Positions 16,864-25,503 of a stretch of 64,000 nt of DNA are shown here, piece after piece. A model generated the notes under the pieces. The model ran no database searches. It saw only the letters and a program-made list of their open reading frames with translations, and was not told where the DNA came from. The DNA comes from CAYUMU01 sp964445985. Its GTDB lineage: Bacteria > Planctomycetota > Planctomycetia > Pirellulales > S012-138. The position numbers were made by a program, and so were the translations under genes. Numbering within the stretch: position 1 is the first letter of the stretch; every line of letters begins with the position of its first letter. The stretch covers positions 62,001-126,000 of the forward strand of contig CAYUMU010000006.1 in assembly GCA_964445985.1 (NCBI GenBank). The letters are read 5' to 3'.

Positions 16864-16986
16864 ATGCGTTACGCTTGGTTGAGTCTGTTCGTTTTCCTGA
16901 CTCAGTCGTCGTTGCTTGCAGGCGCGGCTAGCGCAAGGCGGCCAATCCTGCCCCCCCCGAACGCGGCCAAAACGAGCCGTAAATAG
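16864..16986 (+). CDS. Possible 40-residue exported peptide
   Basis: A short frame starting ATG at 16864, with AGGGAG ending about 5 nt upstream, encodes MRYAWLSLFVFLTQSSLLAG followed by AASARRPILPPPNAAKTSRK. The first 24 residues are a plausible signal peptide with an A-S-A cleavage site, leaving a mature basic peptide of about 16 residues. It lies between the MITE-like element and the Fur-box promoter region. It may be a true small secreted peptide or the remains of a longer gene cut short; I cannot tell which. Confidence 0.35.
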   Translation: MRYAWLSLFVFLTQSSLLAGAASARRPILPPPNAAKTSRK

Positions 16987-17037
16987 GGAGCCGGGGCTCG
17001 GATTCTGGCGATTTGCCAGTTCTTGCCCAACAGATTG

Positions 17038-17066
17038 TTGACGGCCGGCCCTGGTCTGGTTAAAAA
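17038..17066 (+). promoter_or_regulatory. Candidate promoter of the Kelch-apbE-PepSY genes
   Basis: TTGACG at 17038-17043, a 17-nt spacer and TAAAAA at 17061-17066, placing a start near 17073, inside the Fur-like site that follows. Confidence 0.35.
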
Positions 17067-17071
17067 CTGTT

Positions 17072-17090
17072 GATAATGATTCTCAATGTC
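17072..17090 (+). promoter_or_regulatory. Candidate Fur box
   Basis: GATAATGATTCTCAATGTC matches the 19-bp Fur consensus (GATAATGATAATCATTATC) at 15 of 19 positions, including the whole left half. It lies 66 nt before the Kelch gene start and overlaps the predicted transcription start, as expected for an iron-dependent repressor site. Confidence 0.55.
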
Positions 17091-17156
17091 ATGTAAGCCA
17101 GGCTCCGATGCTCCCAGCCATGCATGCAATCCACCGTTTCTCCAGGAAGCAACCAC

Positions 17157-19511
17157 ATGGCACGAACATCGATATTGGTCGCGGGAGCGTGCGCGATTCT
17201 CGTCAGCTCCGCGGCTTGGGCCGCACCGCCGGCGGACGCCCTTCCCTATCCGTCTTTGCCTGAGCCGATTGCCAGTTTTGGCGCGGCGGTTGGCGGGGAT
17301 TACCTGTATGTGTTCAGCGGGGCCAACGGCCGCTCGACCGGCAATTCGGTCGATCGCTTGTCGCAGCACTTTACGCGGCTGAATCTCACCAAGCCCGGCG
17401 CGGCTTGGGAGTCGCTCACCATGCACCACCCCGCGCAGAGCAATGCTTTGCTGGCCTGGGGGGGCAACATCTATCGCGTGGGCGGCCTGAGCTACAAAGA
17501 TGGCGACCAAGAAGGGACCAAGGCGGGCGACTTCGATTCAACCACGCACTTTTCAAAGTACGATCCCAAGAAGAATGCTTGGACCGATTTGCCGCCCTTG
17601 CCCGAGGGGCGTTCGTCGCTGGATGCGGCCGTGCTCGATGACAAGATTTATGTCGTGGGCGGCTGGAACCTGCAAGGCTCGGAAAGCCGGGATGCTCCCT
17701 GGCATGAGACAGCCCTGGTCTTCGATTTGAAGAACGAACAGGGCGAGTGGAAAGAGATTGCCAAGCCGCCGTTTACGACGCGGGCTTTGGCCGTGGCGGC
17801 CTTCGACCACAAGCTGTGGGTGCTGGGCGGCATGACGCGCGACAACTTTGTGACGCGCGGCGTGCATGTTTATGACCCGAAGACCAACGAGTGGACCAAG
17901 GGGCCTGAACTGGTGGGAGACGGCCGGTTGACGGGCTTTGCCGTGTCGGCTTTTGCCTCGGGCGGCAAGCTTTACTACAACGGTTTGGAAGGCGTGCTGC
18001 ATGCCCTGAACGCCGATGGCTCCGGCTGGGAGCCGGCCCAGCGGCTGATGTTTGCCCGCTATTTTCACCGGTTGCTGCCGATGGCCGATGGCAAGTTGCT
18101 GGCCGTGGCTGGCGTTTCCAGGGCAGGCCGGTTGGCGAATGTGGAGGTCATCAACCTCGCGGACGCTCAGCAAAGCGGACCCAAGGTTACTGAGTGGTCG
18201 GTCAAATTTGGCGGCCGGGCCAAGCACAGCCAGGGCTTGATTGTGAACGGCAATTCGCTGTACGCGTTTGGTGGCAACGCCAGCCGGGCGCCGCACGACT
18301 TCAGCAAAGAAGCCTTTGTGAACGAGGCCATTAAGTTCGATCTGCTGGGTCGCACGGCGGAAGCTTTGCCGCCGCTGCCGATGGCCATTCAAAGCCCCGC
18401 GGTGGCGATTGCCGGCAGTTCTCGCGACTCTTCGATTTACGTGCTGGGAGGTTTGACCTATCAGGACGACCAGTTCCGTTCGTCGGCGGCCATTCAACGC
18501 TACCGGCTGCGGAGCGAAAACTGGTCGGACGAAACCGTGCAACTGCCCGCCAGCCGTTCCATGTTCGATGCCGTGACGCAGGGCGATGCCATCTGGATGT
18601 TTGGCGGGGCTCAGGCCGGCGCCCAGCGCTCTGGCCTGGCACTCGATACCTGGCGTTGGTCGGCTCACGGCGAAGACGCCGTGGAGGTGGTCAAAAACGC
18701 CGCCCTGCCGGTGCGGCGCCGCTCGTTTGGCGGCTGCCAACTAGAGGGCGATTATTACATGGTCGGCGGGCTCGGCGGCGATTCAGGCATCGTGGGTTCG
18801 ATGGACGTATACAACTTTGAGAGCGGCAAGTGGCGGCAGGTGGCCGCGCCGCGGCATCCTCGCGTATTCCCCAGCCTGGTGGCGGCGGCCGGCAAACTGT
18901 ATCTGGCGGGCGGCTTCGCCAAGGTCGATGGGCACTTTAGCCCTGCCGAATCGGTCGAGGTGTATGATCCTCAGGCCGACAAGTGGAGCACGGCGTGGGA
19001 GCAGCCCCCGCTCAAGCACAAGCCGGCCGTGATGGTGGCCTACCAGGATCGGCTGCTGTTCTACGGCGTGGACGAGAAAGAAGACGGTCTGGCCCACATC
19101 GCCATTGTGGACCCCAGCCCCGCGACCCCCAACTACGGTCCCAGCACCGAATCGGCGGAAGGCCAAGGCGGGTTTGGCGGAGGGGGCGATTCGGCGGAAA
19201 CGGTCGCGCGCTTGATGCGGATGGATGCCAATGGAGATGGCAAGCTATCGGGTGACGAGGTGGGGGAACGGATGCAGCGATTCATCGGCCGCGCCGACGC
19301 CAACAAAGATGGGCTGGTCACCAAAGAAGAGATCGAGGCCATGCTTCAGCAAGACGCGGCTGCCGGTGGAAGCACGGGCGGAAATGCCGATGGCAACCGT
19401 GGCGGTCAACGCCCGGGCCGGCCAGCGAATGGCGCTGGGCGCGGTGCATCTGGCAGTGATGGGCAGAACCGTGCCAGCGGTCCAGCACGTGCTGGTTCGA
19501 CCAACCCCTGA
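17157..19511 (+). CDS. Secreted Kelch-repeat protein with C-terminal EF-hands
   Basis: 784 residues. The ATG at 17157 follows AGGAAG by about 8 nt and opens a signal peptide (MARTSILVAGACAILVSSAA). The body consists of Kelch motifs (repeated GG followed by aromatic/W spacing, for example IYVVGGWNLQGS, LWVLGGMTRDNF, YMVGGLGGDSG, LYLAGGFAKVDG), enough for one or two beta-propellers. Near residue 690 are two canonical EF-hand loops (DANGDGKLSGDE and DANKDGLVTKEE), followed by a Gly/Asn/Arg-rich disordered tail. It should be a calcium-binding extracytoplasmic protein. It is first in a run with apbE and the PepSY gene, with a Fur-like site in its promoter region. Its exact function is unknown. Confidence 0.85.
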   Translation: MARTSILVAGACAILVSSAAWAAPPADALPYPSLPEPIASFGAAVGGDYLYVFSGANGRSTGNSVDRLSQHFTRLNLTKPGAAWESLTMHHPAQSNALLAWGGNIYRVGGLSYKDGDQEGTKAGDFDSTTHFSKYDPKKNAWTDLPPLPEGRSSLDAAVLDDKIYVVGGWNLQGSESRDAPWHETALVFDLKNEQGEWKEIAKPPFTTRALAVAAFDHKLWVLGGMTRDNFVTRGVHVYDPKTNEWTKGPELVGDGRLTGFAVSAFASGGKLYYNGLEGVLHALNADGSGWEPAQRLMFARYFHRLLPMADGKLLAVAGVSRAGRLANVEVINLADAQQSGPKVTEWSVKFGGRAKHSQGLIVNGNSLYAFGGNASRAPHDFSKEAFVNEAIKFDLLGRTAEALPPLPMAIQSPAVAIAGSSRDSSIYVLGGLTYQDDQFRSSAAIQRYRLRSENWSDETVQLPASRSMFDAVTQGDAIWMFGGAQAGAQRSGLALDTWRWSAHGEDAVEVVKNAALPVRRRSFGGCQLEGDYYMVGGLGGDSGIVGSMDVYNFESGKWRQVAAPRHPRVFPSLVAAAGKLYLAGGFAKVDGHFSPAESVEVYDPQADKWSTAWEQPPLKHKPAVMVAYQDRLLFYGVDEKEDGLAHIAIVDPSPATPNYGPSTESAEGQGGFGGGGDSAETVARLMRMDANGDGKLSGDEVGERMQRFIGRADANKDGLVTKEEIEAMLQQDAAAGGSTGGNADGNRGGQRPGRPANGAGRGASGSDGQNRASGPARAGSTNP

Positions 19512-19697
19512 CCGTTATCGCCATGAATTGTCGATAGCGAAACGGATGTCGCTCCCAGCCGCTTGCGAGCCAGGATCCATAGCCCGAGGTTTTGCGGGCA
19601 AAGTGTTATGTGCCGCCTGGCCCTCGGTTCGCGGATCGAGAGCGAGCGGTAGTCTGGCCGTACTTGCGTTACTCGCCCACCAGCACGTCCGCATGGT

Positions 19698-19725
19698 TGC
19701 GCATCGGGTTCTGAGCCGATGCGCA
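19698..19725 (+). promoter_or_regulatory. Stem-loop in the spacer before apbE
   Basis: A perfect 10-bp stem (TGCGCATCGG / CCGATGCGCA) with an 8-nt loop in the 334-nt gap between the Kelch gene and apbE. A second smaller hairpin (GTTGCT/AGCAAC, 19780-19796) follows. No U-tract is present, so attenuation or mRNA processing are as likely as termination. The rest of 19512-19845 shows no gene. Confidence 0.4.
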
Positions 19726-19845
19726 CGTGGAGCCGGCTGCTTACCCACAATTACGCTTGGCGTTTATCCCACGCTGCCTGTTGCTCCACGAGCAACTTCG
19801 CGGGTGGATCGCCAGCCACGATGCAACTAGCTCCGGAGTTTTGAG

Positions 19846-21474
19846 ATGAAATTTGACAGGTTTACAAGGCCCTGGCTGTACGGCCTGACTTTTTGGTTGG
19901 CTGGCTGGTGCGGCGCGGCAACCGCCGCGGAAACGATGGTGTTCTCGCACGAGCATGTGCTGGGCACGTCGCTGGAGATTGTGGTGGAGGCCGACTCTCG
20001 CCTAGCGGCCGAGCAGGCCGAAACCGCCGTGCTCGCGGAGATTGAACGCCTGGCCGCGGTGTTTAGCACCTACGATTCGCGGAGCGAATTCAGCCGCTGG
20101 CTGGCCGCCGAAGCCCAGCCGATGCGCGTGTCGGCCGAGTTATTTGAGTTGCTGCAGGCGTGCGACCGTTGGCAGAAGCTGAGCGGCGGCGCGTTTCAGC
20201 CAGCCGTGGACGAACTGAGCCAACTTTGGCAGCGTGCCGCTGACGAGGATCGGCGGCCAACGGCGGTTGAAATTGCGGCGGCGGTGGCGAGGGTTGCTTC
20301 GCCTGCCTGGAAGCTCGAGGCCAGCACGCGCACGGCTCTGCGCACTTCGACAAGCCCCCTGTCGCTCAACGCGATCGCCAAGGGCCAGATCATTGACAAG
20401 GCTGCCCGGTTGGCCAAGCAGGCGTCGCCGGCCGTGCGGGGCGTGGTTGTGAATATCGGCGGCGATTTGCGAAGCCTGGGCGATGCCGTTCGGCAAGTTG
20501 CCATTGCCAATCCGTTTGCCGACGCCGAGAACGAACGGCCCCTGACGAGCATCTTTGTGCGCAACGCCGGAGTGGCCACCAGCGGCAACTATCGCCGCGG
20601 GTTCTTGATCGGCGGAAAGCGGTATTCCCACATTATCGATCCCCGCACGGGACTGCCGGCGGGTGACGTGGCAAGCGCCACGGTGGTTGCCGCCACCTCG
20701 GCCGACGCTGACGCGCTGGCCACGATCTTTAGCGTGCTGCCGGTGGAAGAAAGCCTGGCGTTGGCGAGTAAGCTGACGGGCGTGGAATGCCTGTTGGTGC
20801 AAGCCGATGGTCGCGTGGCACGGAGTTCCGGCTGGAGCGAGCTGGAGCAGCCGCGGCTGTTTCGCTTCGCCGCCGGTCAGCAAACGACCGATGCCCTGGC
20901 GCGAGCCGATGAAGCAGCAGACGCCACGGCCAAGAGCGACAAGGTTGCCAACGAGGAAGCCAAGGAGGCCAAAGATCAACCGCTGGAGTTGGTGGTGAGC
21001 TTTGAACTGAATCGGCCGACGGGCGATTATCGTCGCCCTTACGTGGCGGTGTGGCTCGAGGATCAGGACAACTTCCCGGTGAAGACGGCCGTGCTGTGGA
21101 TGCAAACGCGGAGCCCCGGTCCTCGCTGGCACCGTGACTTGTTGCGGTGGTATCGCAACGACCGAATTCGCAAACTGGCCGACGACACGGAACTGATCGG
21201 CACGGTATCTTCGGCGACCCGCGGGCCGGGCGAATACAAGGCGGTGTTCGATGGTTCCGACGACGCTGGCAAGCCGCTGCCCCCTGGCGACTACACGCTG
21301 TTTATCGAGGCTGCCCGCGAACACGGCACGTACCAATTGATTCGCCACAAAGTCACGCTGGGCGAGACCGCAACTCCTGAAACCAAGCTTAAAGGCAATG
21401 TCGAGATTAAATCCGCCACCGTCGAATACCGCCCTCGATCCGCCGCGCCCAGCCCCGAGGTCGGCGGCGAGTGA
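19846..21474 (+). CDS. apbE: FAD:protein FMN transferase (ApbE) fused to a DUF2271 domain
   Basis: 542 residues. A signal peptide (MKFDRFTRPWLYGLTFWLAG to AATAAE) leads to an ApbE domain (about 30-340) with VLGTSLEIVVEA, FSTYDSRSEFSRW, LNAIAKGQIIDKAA, NIGGDLRSLG, SHIIDPRTGLPAG and the metal-binding TSADADALATIFSVLP. ApbE enzymes attach FMN through a phosphoester to Thr/Ser of exported proteins. An Ala/Lys/Glu-rich linker follows, then a DUF2271 domain (about 395-520: ELVVSFELNRPTGDYRRPYVAVWLED, W.RDLLRWYR, PGDYTLFIEAAREHG). The DUF2271 plus PepSY neighbour set is known from iron-regulated flavin-based reductase loci. CGGAG lies about 9 nt before the ATG. No obvious FMN-acceptor protein is encoded nearby. 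Confidence 0.88.
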   Translation: MKFDRFTRPWLYGLTFWLAGWCGAATAAETMVFSHEHVLGTSLEIVVEADSRLAAEQAETAVLAEIERLAAVFSTYDSRSEFSRWLAAEAQPMRVSAELFELLQACDRWQKLSGGAFQPAVDELSQLWQRAADEDRRPTAVEIAAAVARVASPAWKLEASTRTALRTSTSPLSLNAIAKGQIIDKAARLAKQASPAVRGVVVNIGGDLRSLGDAVRQVAIANPFADAENERPLTSIFVRNAGVATSGNYRRGFLIGGKRYSHIIDPRTGLPAGDVASATVVAATSADADALATIFSVLPVEESLALASKLTGVECLLVQADGRVARSSGWSELEQPRLFRFAAGQQTTDALARADEAADATAKSDKVANEEAKEAKDQPLELVVSFELNRPTGDYRRPYVAVWLEDQDNFPVKTAVLWMQTRSPGPRWHRDLLRWYRNDRIRKLADDTELIGTVSSATRGPGEYKAVFDGSDDAGKPLPPGDYTLFIEAAREHGTYQLIRHKVTLGETATPETKLKGNVEIKSATVEYRPRSAAPSPEVGGE

Positions 21475-21475
21475 T

Positions 21476-22222
21476 TTGTTGCAAGACCTGCGCGCCAACC
21501 CTCGGCCTCCAGCGGTAAAACGCCGGTGGAGTTGGTACACCTGGTTTGCCGCCGGAGTGCGCTGGCTGCACATTTACGTATCGCTGCTGGGCTTCACGGC
21601 GCTAATCTTCTTTGCCGCCACCGGCATCACGCTGAACCACCCCACGTGGTTCGGCGGGTCGGAGCAGCAGGTGTCGGAATACGAAGGCAAGATGGATACT
21701 GCCTGGCTGAACGATGCTAGCGCGGCAGCTGCCGCTGAGGCCGACGTGGATGAGGCGGCGGATGCGGACCTGAGCGACGACGGCGTTGGCGGCGAGGAGT
21801 TGCCGCCCGAGCCGGATTACGCGAAGCAAGTGGATAAGCTAGCCGTGGTGGAGCACTTGCGGAATACGCACCAGGTGCGCGGAGCGGTAAGCGAGTTTCG
21901 CGTCGATGAATATGAGTGCATGGTGCTATTCAAGTCGCCTGGCTACGCGGCCGACGCATTCATCGATCGGGAAACGGGGACTTACAACGTGACCGTCACC
22001 GCCATGGGGGCCGTGGCGATCATGAACGACCTGCACAAAGGTCGCGACAGCGGCCTCGCCTGGAGCCTGGTCATCGATATCACGGCCCTGTTGATGGTGT
22101 TCGTCTCGATCACCGGGCTGGTCTTGATCTTCTACCTCAAACGCCGCAGATTCTCGGGCCTGGTAACGGCCGTGGTCGGCACGATTGTGGTGGCGGTGGT
22201 GTATGTGCTGTGGGTGCCGTGA
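21476..22222 (+). CDS. PepSY-associated transmembrane protein
   Basis: About 248 residues. It has an N-terminal membrane helix (RWLHIYVSLLGFTALIFFAA then TGITLNHPTWF), a periplasmic domain with an acidic insert (residues about 75-110), a PepSY-like segment, and two C-terminal helices (WSLVIDITALLMVFVSITGL; GLVTAVVGTIVVAVVYVLW). His residues in RWLHIY and NDLHKGRD are placed as in PepSY_TM heme-b-type reductases. The frame is open from an ATG at 21398, which would overlap apbE by 77 nt; a TTG at 21476 or 21479, just past the apbE stop, fits tight coupling better. Together with apbE-DUF2271 it suggests transmembrane electron transfer to an exported flavoprotein or ferric iron (inference). Confidence 0.78.
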   Translation: MLQDLRANPRPPAVKRRWSWYTWFAAGVRWLHIYVSLLGFTALIFFAATGITLNHPTWFGGSEQQVSEYEGKMDTAWLNDASAAAAAEADVDEAADADLSDDGVGGEELPPEPDYAKQVDKLAVVEHLRNTHQVRGAVSEFRVDEYECMVLFKSPGYAADAFIDRETGTYNVTVTAMGAVAIMNDLHKGRDSGLAWSLVIDITALLMVFVSITGLVLIFYLKRRRFSGLVTAVVGTIVVAVVYVLWVP

Positions 22223-22264
22223 GGGGCGACAATTCAACGCGATGGGCAATTGCAGCGGATGAGG

Positions 22265-22291
22265 CATGCTTACGCCCCGGGCTTAAGCATG
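22265..22291. repeat. Palindromic repeat, family 1 (copy 1)
   Basis: CATGCTTACGCC...AAGCATG, a 27-nt near-perfect palindrome between convergent genes. Other copies lie at 33065, 43087 and 54360. Confidence 0.75.
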
Positions 22292-22347
22292 GCACACTTG
22301 CGATCGTCCGTTGAGTTTCCCACGCCGTGTTGATCGGCGACGCGGGT

Positions 22348-22373
22348 GGTACGCACGGGGTGCGTAACCCTAC
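22348..22373. repeat. Palindromic repeat, family 2 (copy 1)
   Basis: GGTACGCACGGGGTGCGTAA followed by CCCTAC, a GC-rich palindrome. Inverted or variant copies lie at 37826-37850 and 43264-43290. It overlaps the end of the thioesterase gene. Confidence 0.65.
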
Positions 22374-22768
22374 GAGGGCTCCCCCCGGATGGGCACCGGC
22401 ACGCGTTCGTTGCCGATTTGCTTGACCGCCACGTAGGTCACGTTGGCCTCGGTTACATTTACCGTTTTGCCACGGCGGCTGGTATCGACGGTCACATGCA
22501 CGGTGATCGACGTGCGGCCCAGGCGCGTTAGCTGCGTCCAAAAACTGACCACGTCGCCCACGTAAACAGGCTCGTGAAATTCCACGGCGTTCATCGCCAC
22601 GGTGACCAGCAGGTGCTCGGGCAGGCCTTGCTCGGCCAGGGCCTGCCGGGCGCCTTCGGCCCCGGCCTGGTCTAAATAGCTGAGCAGCACGCCGCCAAAA
22701 ATGGTGCCATGCGGATTGGTGTCACGCGGCAGCATGGCTGCCTTGAGGGCCAGGTATCGCTCAGACAT
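22370..22768 (-). CDS. Acyl-CoA thioesterase (hotdog fold, YciA-like)
   Basis: 132 residues, a single hotdog domain. MLPRDTNPHGTIFGGVLLSYLDQAGAEGA contains the helix and the N-P-H-G/GG motif with the catalytic Asp of the YciA/acyl-CoA hydrolase family; VAMNAVEFHEPVYVGDVVSFW and TSITVHVTVDT are the strands. The enzymes hydrolyse acyl-CoA to free acid and CoA in the cytoplasm. It is followed upstream on the same strand by the PlsC-like acyltransferase gene (43 nt apart), so the two may be one lipid-metabolism operon. Confidence 0.88.
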   Translation of the reverse strand: MSERYLALKAAMLPRDTNPHGTIFGGVLLSYLDQAGAEGARQALAEQGLPEHLLVTVAMNAVEFHEPVYVGDVVSFWTQLTRLGRTSITVHVTVDTSRRGKTVNVTEANVTYVAVKQIGNERVPVPIRGEPS

Positions 22769-22811
22769 TCGCGGGTTCCCATCTTGGCCGGCGGCGGCGG
22801 GCTGCCGGCGT

Positions 22812-23501
22812 TTACTTGCGCGCGAGCCGTTTCAATCGGGCCAGTAAAAAGCAATCGCGCATCCGCTGCTGCACCTCGGCCAGAACTTGCTCGTCGCTCA
22901 ATTCGCGCAACGATTCGGGGGTGATGGGCGCGCCGAACTCGACTTGCACCACCGCCGGGCGGGGTAGTTTGCGCTGGCGCGGCCACGATTGAAACGCGCC
23001 GTCAATACCGACGGGAATCAGCGGAACCTTGCCGCGGCGAGCCAGCGCCACGAAGCCGGGCAAAAGCGGGGCCAGTTCGCCATCGAAGGTGCGGGCGCCT
23101 TCGGGAAAGATCACCACGGCCTCCTCGCGCTTGAGGCGGCGGAGCGTTTCTTTCAAGCCGGAAAGGCCCATGCCCTCGCGGTCAATCGGAATGGCATTCA
23201 ACGATTCGATCAACCATTTGAGGGGACCGCGGAACAGCGTTTTGCGGGCCAGGTAAGTGAGCCGGCGGGTGGTGCAAACGCCGACCAACACCGGATCGAG
23301 ATAGCTCTGGTGGTTGGAGAGGATGAGCGCGCCCCCCTGCTCCGGCAAATGCTCCACGCCCGAACTGCGAACCCGCCAGTAGCTAGAGGTCGCCAGGCGG
23401 CAGAACCGGCGGCAGCAATCGTAGAAGCGGGGTTTGCCGTGGATAACCTCGGCAGGCGCCTTGGAGGCAGGGGGCTCCTGGGTCGCGGTTCCGTCACTCA
23501 T
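22812..23501 (-). CDS. 1-acyl-sn-glycerol-3-phosphate acyltransferase (PlsC-like)
   Basis: 229 residues from the ATG at 23501 (MSDGTATQEPPASKAP); the frame is open to 23615 without conservation-like sequence. It has the HX4D acyltransferase motif (NHQSYLD), the substrate-binding FPEGARTFDG (EGAR in place of EGTR), and PLIPVGIDG. These place it in the LPLAT superfamily, where PlsC makes phosphatidic acid at the membrane. The protein is cytoplasmic or peripheral, without a clear membrane anchor. It probably shares a transcript with the thioesterase downstream. Confidence 0.88.
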   Translation of the reverse strand: MSDGTATQEPPASKAPAEVIHGKPRFYDCCRRFCRLATSSYWRVRSSGVEHLPEQGGALILSNHQSYLDPVLVGVCTTRRLTYLARKTLFRGPLKWLIESLNAIPIDREGMGLSGLKETLRRLKREEAVVIFPEGARTFDGELAPLLPGFVALARRGKVPLIPVGIDGAFQSWPRQRKLPRPAVVQVEFGAPITPESLRELSDEQVLAEVQQRMRDCFLLARLKRLARK

Positions 23502-23658
23502 TCCTGCGTGCACTCTGTAAGAAATCCGCGAAATAGCACCCGATGTTCTTCTTCGTCGCCCAGGAGTTGGATGCACAATGCTTGCGTGACGTAAGTATCG
23601 CCACCGCCGATGCACGCCTGTGCTGGAAAGCAGGCGGCTCTGATCGTGCTCACCAACT

Positions 23659-25155
23659 TTACCAGCCGCAGAAGTAGTTTTCTACTGCCACATCGAGGGC
23701 CTCGGCCGTGGCGGCGGCCGGTTGTTGGCGGATGTTGCAGAAATCGACCACCTGCCGGAGCAGGTCGCGCGGGTGGCAGAAGCGCATGGGGCGACGGTTA
23801 GGCAGGTAGTGCCGCTGCAACACGTATTCAATCAGCTCGTCGTCGCACTTTACGTTGAGAGCTCGGGCCGCCAGGCGGAAGGTGTTGCGGAAATCGTTGA
23901 GCGAGGGATCTTGAACTTGGATCTTGTAGGGAATGCGCCGCGTGAAGGCTTCATCGACCAGGTCGCCAGGCTCCAGGTTGGTCGAAAACACAATCATTTG
24001 ATCGAAGGGCATTTCGATCTTGCGGCCGCTCATCAGGCTGAGATAGTCGAGCCGTTTTTCCAGAGGCACAATCCAGCGGTTAAGCAATTCGGTGGGGCTG
24101 ACGCGCTGGCGGCCAAAGTCGTCGATGACCAGGGTGCCGCAGTTGCTTTTCATTTGCAGCGGGGCCTCGCCAATGCCGGTGAGCCGATTGGTGCTGATCT
24201 CCAGGTTATCGAGGGTGAGCTCTCCGCCCACAATGATGGTCGGCCGGCGGATCAGCACCCAGCGTCGATCAATCTTGCTCGCGCTTTCTTCGCTGGCGTT
24301 TTGGTCCGAGCGAATCATTTCGTGACAACTAGGGTCAAAAACCCGCACGATTTCGCCCCACACGCTGATGGCTCGCGGGATCCACACACTATCGCCGTAG
24401 GCCAGGGAGATCCGCTCGGCGATGCTCGACTTGCCGTTGCCAGGCGCGCCGTACAGGAACAGCCCCTTCGCCGAAGTCATCGCCTGGGCAATTCGTTCCA
24501 GAATGGAGGCCGACAGGTTGAGATCCGAGAATGCCTGACGCACGCGTTGCATCTCGACGCAAACCTTGGAAAGCGACTGGGCTCGCACGCTGCGAACGTA
24601 AGCATCGAGACGAACGGGCGCCGCGCCAAAATAGCTGCAATGCCGGAGGTATCTCCGCGCGCGATCGCTGCCAATGTCGGTGAGCTCATACAGATAATCG
24701 CCCATGGGCGCCGCCGACTTGTAGATCACCACGCGCGTCGTCTTTAGATCTTGCAGCAGCGGTTCCAACAATGGAAAGGGGAGCTTGAGCTGATCGGCGA
24801 TGTCTCGCCCCGCGGCGCTACCGGCATGCAGCAAGAACTTGAGCACCAGCGATTCGATTTCGTTCTGCGACAAGCCCGCTTCCGCGATACTTTGCGGCGG
24901 GCGCGGCACAAATGGCGCTCCATTGGCGTCGTCGTGTGAGTCGGTGGTATTCGCCGCCGCTACGTCCGCGCCGTCCTCGGTCGCCGGTCGGGTTGTTTCC
25001 GAATTCGGCAGAAAACCTGGTCCCGAGGTTGGCACATCGGCGGCGGCAATGGCCCAAAATGGGTCGTCGCCGACCCGCGTTTTCTCGCTCTCGGCCAAAA
25101 TAGCTTGAATTTGCCGGCGAAGCTGCTCATGGCTGGAGACATCACTGGTCGGCAT
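23659..25155 (-). CDS. AAA-family ATPase with N-terminal winged-helix-like region
   Basis: 498 residues. The N-terminal 90 are low-complexity and acidic; about 90-160 resembles a winged helix (SQNEIESLVLKFLLHAGSAA, ADQLKLPFPLLEPLLQDLK). The ATPase core has Walker A (YGAPGNGKSSIAERI near residue 240), a Walker-B-like LVIDDFGRQRVSPTELLNRW near 350, and a sensor segment (MIVFSTNLEPGDLVDEAFTRRIPYK) that resembles AAA proteins acting on partner proteins. The FSTNLEP and DEAFTRRI pattern is common in an uncharacterised planctomycete/delta-proteobacterial group. No partner gene is adjacent. Function not assigned. Confidence 0.75.
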   Translation of the reverse strand: MPTSDVSSHEQLRRQIQAILAESEKTRVGDDPFWAIAAADVPTSGPGFLPNSETTRPATEDGADVAAANTTDSHDDANGAPFVPRPPQSIAEAGLSQNEIESLVLKFLLHAGSAAGRDIADQLKLPFPLLEPLLQDLKTTRVVIYKSAAPMGDYLYELTDIGSDRARRYLRHCSYFGAAPVRLDAYVRSVRAQSLSKVCVEMQRVRQAFSDLNLSASILERIAQAMTSAKGLFLYGAPGNGKSSIAERISLAYGDSVWIPRAISVWGEIVRVFDPSCHEMIRSDQNASEESASKIDRRWVLIRRPTIIVGGELTLDNLEISTNRLTGIGEAPLQMKSNCGTLVIDDFGRQRVSPTELLNRWIVPLEKRLDYLSLMSGRKIEMPFDQMIVFSTNLEPGDLVDEAFTRRIPYKIQVQDPSLNDFRNTFRLAARALNVKCDDELIEYVLQRHYLPNRRPMRFCHPRDLLRQVVDFCNIRQQPAAATAEALDVAVENYFCGW

Positions 25156-25503
25156 CGCAACTAGCTCCTGGACTCATCCGCACCATTTAACTCGGGGCGA
25201 AAAGGCTGTGCCGCGGCGCAAAGCAAAGCTACCGCGCCAATCAGCGGACAGTCTTTCAGACACAAACGCGTGATCGATCAGCAATCCCACGTCGCCGAAC
25301 GTCGCACGGAGAATGTAAAGACATTCCCCCTTCCGTAACGCTACCTTACGATTTCCGCGGGATCGTTATGACTTTTCAAACGAGCCCGCAATCCGCGGGG
25401 AATTCCTGGCTCACAAGAGCACCGGGCCGAGGCGGACGAACCGACCGGGCCGCGATCGCGGGAGGAGGCCCCAGCCAAGGGGGAACGGGCGACAGACCAA
25501 TCG
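25156..25503. other. Intergenic, nothing recognised
   Basis: About 350 nt between two minus-strand genes. No repeat copy, terminator with U-tract or credible small gene was seen. Confidence 0.4.
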
